Origin: Goniomonas avonlea
Lineage: Eukaryota > Cryptophyceae > Goniomonadida > Goniomonadaceae
Assembly: GCA_003573635.1 (NCBI GenBank)
Contig: QUTJ01031474.1
Coordinates: 1-12,007 of the forward strand
Direction: 5' to 3'
Length of the DNA stretch: 12,007 bases
Position numbers and translations under genes: made by a program. Below, one piece after another: positions 8,589-12,007 of the stretch. Numbering within the stretch: the stretch's first letter is position 1; every line of letters starts with the position of its first letter. Below the pieces are notes generated by a model that made no database searches, had not been told where the DNA came from, and worked only from the letters and a program-made list of their open reading frames with translations.

Positions 8589-9948
8589 ATGCCTTTGCCA
8601 GTGACTATGGAATTTCTTGGCGCGGACCGCCGCATCGCCATTATTGGCGGTGGGAACATGGGCCGTCTTGTTGCAGAACAGATGCATGAAGCTGGGTTTC
8701 CGAAGGAGCGCATCTCCATCGCCATTCGTGGCTCGGAGTCGACGCGCGCGGTGAGAATTGTGTCAGCGCATAGGCCCTTTCTTAAAAGAAACTGTGCAGG
8801 CCATCGAGAAGATCGGATTCACGGCTCAGTCGACAACTGATTGTGCTGAGGCTCTTCGCGGGGCGAAGTTGGTATTCATCGGTGTCAGGGCACAGGAGCT
8901 CGTCGAGCTCAAGGGTCTTGACTTTCCCAAGGATGGTCTCATCGTGGTGCTGACAACGGGTGAGAGGAGAACCGAAATAAAAATATGTACTGAATCATCA
9001 TCAACAGGAATGTCCTTCAAGGCTCTCCATGCGATTACCGGATGCACCAACGTGATCCGTGCGATGGTGCGTTGTCGGTAATAAGTCTTGTCCGATAACA
9101 TTTCGCAGGCGTGTGGTCACGATCTGATCATTGCGCGCAAGGGAATTGTGACGATGTGCCCTCATGATCATCCGGTCACCACTGAGGCGTTCAAAGAAAT
9201 GGGGTACACCATTTTCCCCTTCATCGCCGAAGAGGAACAGGGTTCGTGCGTCACTGGTCAATCGCGAGCTCACAGCACGAACAGTTCACATGTTGTCCTG
9301 CCTTATTTGCTCGCCCGCGGCACGAGTGGCCCTGAGGCAGCGTGGTGATGATCTTGACTTTGATCAGGCGGCCAAGTTTGTCTCCAACAACAGCTCGGTG
9401 AGTCTTCCAATTTCTAAACGTCTCCTGCTCGTTTGTCAGAATTGACAGCGTTTAATACCCCGACAGACACCTCTTGCATGCCTGAAGGACGTGCTGGAGT
9501 GGGCTCGTGCTAACTCGGATGAAATTTTGTGGACCGAGGAGAAGGGTGATTTCGACAAGTACATCGGAGGAATGTTCACTAAGGGAGGTCTCACCGAGGT
9601 GCGACATCACAAATTATGCCCAATTACCATGCAATCGATGGCCATAGTGTGGCCTCAAGGGAGGTCTCACTGAGTCGCGACATCACAAAATTTGCCCATG
9701 ACCGTGCAATTGGTGGCCGTAGTGTGGCCGTTCAATGATGTATTGTGGTTGCCGTTGTCCTCCAGCGCGGTCGCGTCACAAAATCTTATTCGATCTGCTG
9801 ATGTCTGTCGCAGGCTGTCTGCGAGACCATCCGTGGTAATCTTCCTCAGCCAGAGGGCGTGGAGCCCAAGACCTATCTCGCAGGCCTGACGGCCGCGTTC
9901 GCCCGCTGCAAGGGGCAAGTCGCCGCCAACGACGAGCTTCTGTGCTGA
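8589..9948 (+). CDS. Pyrroline-5-carboxylate reductase (ProC)-like oxidoreductase, 7 exons
   Basis: Exons: 8589-8750, 8800-8959, 9008-9066, 9109-9241, 9285-9397, 9467-9598, 9814-9948 (TGA 9946-9948). They give exactly 297 residues with every junction GT-AG and in phase. ATG at 8589 is first in frame; ATG at 8607 (Met7) is an alternative start. Residues 16-32 are a Rossmann NAD(P)-binding start, IAIIGGGNMGRLV. LVFIGVRAQEL (about 79-89) sits where ProC enzymes have a VKP motif. GCTNVIRAM (119-127) aligns with the segment before the usual PNTP, which is absent. EEEQVHMLSCLICSPA (about 169-184) replaces the conserved SGSGPA region. GGMFTKGGLTEAV spans the last junction and resembles the ProC GGTT dimer segment. 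The fold is likely kept; proline synthesis is doubtful. Introns 1-4 are 42-49 bp, intron 5 is 69 bp and intron 6 is 215 bp. Confidence 0.9.
9581..9729 (+). repeat. 76-bp tandem duplication across a 5' splice junction
   Basis: Unit 1 (9581-9654) holds the last 18 bases of exon 6, encoding KGGLTE, then the donor GTGCGA and early intron. Unit 2 (9657-9729) repeats it inside the intron. Shared blocks are AAGGGAGGTCTCAC(C/T)GAG, CGACATCACAAA, ATGGCC/GTGGCC and TAGTGTGGCC. In unit 2 the donor GAG-GTGCG became GAGTCGCG, so the strong donor is lost, though a weak GT remains one base earlier. Confidence 0.92.
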
Positions 9949-10384
9949 GGCACATGCACCACAGGGTTTCTTATCCCAGTGTGATTCGAGAGTAAAATGA
10001 GACTCTCAATCTCATCACTCGGTAAAAACCACCGGGGAATGATGCCAACATACAATTGGGACTGATTGGTTTCTTTGTTTGTTTTGCCTTGTCTTCTTCT
10101 TTCAGCTTTCAGCTCACTATTTCCAAAATCGTTACAAGTCTGGAGCCTGTGCGGCTCTAGTTTCGATCTCCTGAATCTGAAGGCAGCAATTCCACAGATA
10201 AACAAAGGCCCGAGGTCATCCCATGGAATCCGATAGCCTCAGCTGAACGGCGCGGGCCTGGTTTATGACACGCGTGACAATAGTGGTTTTTATAGTAGTG
10301 GTGACAATAGTGGTTTTATTTCCAATTCAAGTTTATACTACTAATTGATAACGCGAACATTTGATAGGGAGCGCTTCTGGCATG
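9949..10384. other. 3' flank of ProC-like gene, no gene recognised
   Basis: This is mixed-composition sequence without recognisable coding similarity on either strand. GACAATAGTGGTTTT occurs twice near 10276 and 10305. No canonical AATAAA lies close after the stop; TAAAATGAG near 9994 is the nearest A-rich candidate. Confidence 0.5.
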
Positions 10385-10398
10385 GCCCCTCGCGTACT

Positions 10399-10470
10399 CG
10401 GACGGACGGACGGACGCGGACGGACGGACGGACGGACGCGGACGGACGGACGGACGCGGACGGACGGACA
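10399..10470 (+). repeat. CGGA tetranucleotide array with CGCG punctuation
   Basis: CGGA/GGAC repeats are interrupted at intervals of about 18-22 bp by ACGCGG, giving a higher-order pattern of roughly four blocks. Open frames through it encode only TDGR-type repeats. Confidence 0.95.
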
Positions 10471-10593
10471 GTCAGCGGCTCCCAAGACCCCTTTAAATTA
10501 ATATGCACTAACGTTGAGGGATCAACTTGGCAATGGCCAACCTCTGGGGATCTAGGCATGGCTGCTCGACTGAAACTCTAAAAGTCCCTGGTC

Positions 10594-10715
10594 TAGATCA
10601 GTCCAGCCCTGATATTTCAGGGGTCTGGTCTGAATGGAGAGGCCGTTAACGTGCAATTCTCGAAAACCAAGCTCGAGCTCTCGAGCTCATCGAGACCAAA
10701 ACCAAGCTCTCGAGC
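10594..10715. repeat. Small hairpin and direct repeats
   Basis: AGTCCAGCCCTGA TATT TCAGGGGTCTGGTCT (about 10599-10631) is an imperfect stem-loop. It is followed by two tandem AAAACCAAGCTC...TCTCGAGCTCATCG blocks starting near 10664 and 10699. No gene is seen in the rest of 10471-10875. Confidence 0.65.
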
Positions 10716-10875
10716 TCATCGGCAAGTCACCGGGTAATACACGGGATGCAGTTCTGGAATGACGGCTGCATCTGTCGCTACTCAATCGAGCTTGCATTCT
10801 CATTAATCTGCATGATTCCAGTGGCGACGGCACGAGCAAGAGGAGATAGGGAGGGATTGAGGGAGGGGGGAGTGA

Positions 10876-10881
10876 GCCAGA

Positions 10882-10913
<32 letters not shown>

Positions 10914-10950
10914 CAGACAGAGAGAGAGACAGAGAGACAGAGAGAGACAG
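10876..10950 (+). repeat. GA/CAGA microsatellite
   Basis: Repeats of GAGA with interspersed CAGA/GACAGACAGA units. It is followed by an AAGAAGAAGGAGG purine run to about 10975. Confidence 0.95.
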
Positions 10951-11144
10951 GGAAGAAGAAGAAGGAGGAGAAGAAACCATCTCATTGAGAGAGAGAACAG
11001 GGCACGCAGCGCAATCGCAGCATGTTCAAGGCTCAAGCGGCGCAGCCAGACATCAAGGCTAGTCAAAGTGACTGCCATACACCTTCCCAGTCAAGGACGT
11101 GTCAAGCGACACGAGCTCGGGCACCATCTGTTCCTTGGAACAAA

Positions 11145-11535
11145 CACGTGATATCACGTCACGTGATATCACACTATATGTGTGCAAGATATCACGCAAT
11201 ATCATGCAACATATCACGTAATATCACACAGTATATCAGAAAATCGCCACAAACGGGATTCTTTTTTGGCGGGATATTTTGTTAACTGGATCGGCGCCAA
11301 TTCGGCTAGTTTTGTGTAATCAACTCAGGGGCGGGCTTAACAGGGTCTCCCCTCGGGCATTATGGGCGAGATAACACCTCAGCCTCGGCTCGGAGCCTCG
11401 GCCTCGGTGATATCGCCCATAATCCCCTCAGGACGCGCTGTTAACCTATGCACATCACGTGATAAAAATTAAAATTAGTCTTCGTAATATCACGTGCAAG
11501 TGTGCACGGTCCAATATATATCACGTGATATTGCC
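11145..11535. mobile_element. Fold-back, MITE-like element framed by palindromes
   Basis: The left edge has the perfect palindrome ACGTGATATCACGT (11146-11159) and several more ATATCACG motifs to about 11240. The right edge has ATATCACGTGATAT (11518-11531) and another ATATCACGTG near 11488. Inside, TTAACAG (11337-11343) pairs with CTGTTAA (11438-11444), and ATTATGGGCGA (11359-11369) pairs with TCGCCCATAAT (11413-11423). Between these lies a CCTCGG-rich core. No transposase is present. It lies downstream of the polycystin exon in transcript sense, so within its next intron or 3' flank. The mobile nature is inferred from structure alone; exact ends and target-site duplication were not found. 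Confidence 0.5.
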
Positions 11536-11549
11536 GATCTGGTTTTTCC

Positions 11550-11705
11550 TGAGGGAGGGGGGAGAAAGAGGGAGAGGAGGGGGGAGAAAGAGAGAGCGGG
11601 AGGGCGGAGAGAGAGAGGGGGACTCGGAGGGAGGGAGAGAGAGGAGAGAGAGGGAGGGAGAGAGCGAGGAGAGAGAGAAAGAGAGAGGCGGAAGAGCAAG
11701 AGCGG
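11550..11705 (+). repeat. Long purine (GA/GGGA) tract
   Basis: About 150 bp of almost pure GA, GGGA and GAGAGC units. On the minus strand it is a polypyrimidine tract directly after the polycystin exon donor, inside the following intron. Confidence 0.95.
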
Positions 11706-11726
11706 AAGGCAGACATGCGAACACAC

Positions 11727-11968
11727 CTCCGCCAACAGCTTGAAGTTAAACTGGCCGAGCAGCACCTCAGCAACCGCCTGGAACGCACGGCCGTGGGTGC
11801 TGAACGCCACCAGGTGAGGGCCGAACACGAACTGAGCCATGAGAGTGAAGAGCGAAAGCACCAGGAAGAACATGAGCAGGAAGTGCCAGAGGTCGCTGGC
11901 AGCGCTGCGCAGTGTCTTGTTGAGGACGTTCATGCGCTCCTGGAACTCGAAGTACTTGAAGAGCCGCG
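11727..11968 (-). CDS. Polycystin-2-like (TRPP) cation channel, one internal exon
   Basis: The exon starts at 11968 after CTAACGGCGTCGCAG and ends at 11727 before the donor GTGTGT. It supplies two bases plus 80 codons. The start RLFKYFEFQERMNVLNKTL matches the end of the voltage-sensor-like part of PKD channels. ASDLWHFLLMFFLVLSLFTL is the S5 helix, FVFGPHLVAFSTHGRAFQA is the segment leading to the pore, and LLGQFNFKLLAE occupies the pore-filter position where animal polycystin-2 has LLGDFDF-like residues. Such channels pass calcium and other cations and often work in cilia or flagella. The upstream exons lie beyond the window. The following S6 exon was not found in 11726-9949, where the intron holds a GA tract and a fold-back element. 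Family call is good; ion selectivity is not predictable. Confidence 0.85.
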
Positions 11969-12007
11969 CTGCGACGCCGTTAGATGCCGATTTATGTCTC
12001 TCGAGAG

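Noticed and set aside
8758-8799. Extension of ProC-like exon 2 back to 8767
   Set aside because: It is in frame, but it would leave a 16-bp intron. The acceptor at 8798-8799 gives a 49-bp intron like the others.
11059-11133. Possible 24-codon terminal exon on the minus strand (EQMVPELVSLDTS... then TAG)
   Set aside because: It has an AG before it and a plausible-looking peptide, but no similarity to the polycystin S6 or C-terminal region and no confirmed donor partner.
1-12007. tRNA, rRNA, riboswitch or bacterial promoter signals
   Set aside because: None were recognisable on reading both strands, and the spliced genes argue against prokaryotic regulatory elements.

Overview
The window is nuclear DNA from a microbial eukaryote (a protist or alga). 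The evidence is four protein genes cut by spliceosomal GT-AG introns, many of only 42-51 bp, with GC-rich exons and long CT/GA/CA microsatellites. I cannot place the lineage from sequence alone. There are no bacterial operon signals, and I found no rRNA, tRNA or CRISPR.

Layout: (1) 339-2890, plus strand: the C-terminal 257 residues of a GT47/exostosin-type glycosyltransferase in five exons, its 5' part lying outside or not recognisable. (2) 2891-4802: a gene-poor convergent region with a tandem copy of the GT47 terminal exon, other duplications, and a degenerate minisatellite field. (3) 4803 to about 8324, minus strand: a phosphate-permease-like MFS transporter in 11 recognisable exons. (4) 8589-9948, plus strand: a divergently transcribed seven-exon gene for a 297-residue protein resembling pyrroline-5-carboxylate reductase (ProC) but lacking its usual catalytic motifs. 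(5) 9949-11726: non-coding sequence with a CGGA array, GA tracts and a fold-back, MITE-like element framed by 14-nt palindromes. (6) 11727-11968, minus strand: one exon of a polycystin-2-like (TRPP) cation channel gene.

The most striking feature is how introns have grown. Short introns are about 42-51 bp and clean. Most of the long introns contain tandem, decaying copies of their own splice junction. The GT47 867-bp intron holds one extra acceptor-plus-exon copy. MFS introns of 549, 220 and 723 bp hold three, four and four extra acceptor copies. The last intron of the ProC-like gene holds a copy of its donor junction. The GT47 stop-codon exon is also duplicated downstream. In each multi-copy array the splice that restores the reading frame uses the acceptor farthest from the donor, so the transcripts carry arrays of decoy 3' splice sites. 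I know of no named element that explains this, and it is my main candidate for something undescribed.

The four genes have no evident joint pathway. The MFS and ProC-like genes share a short divergent promoter region; the other neighbours look incidental.
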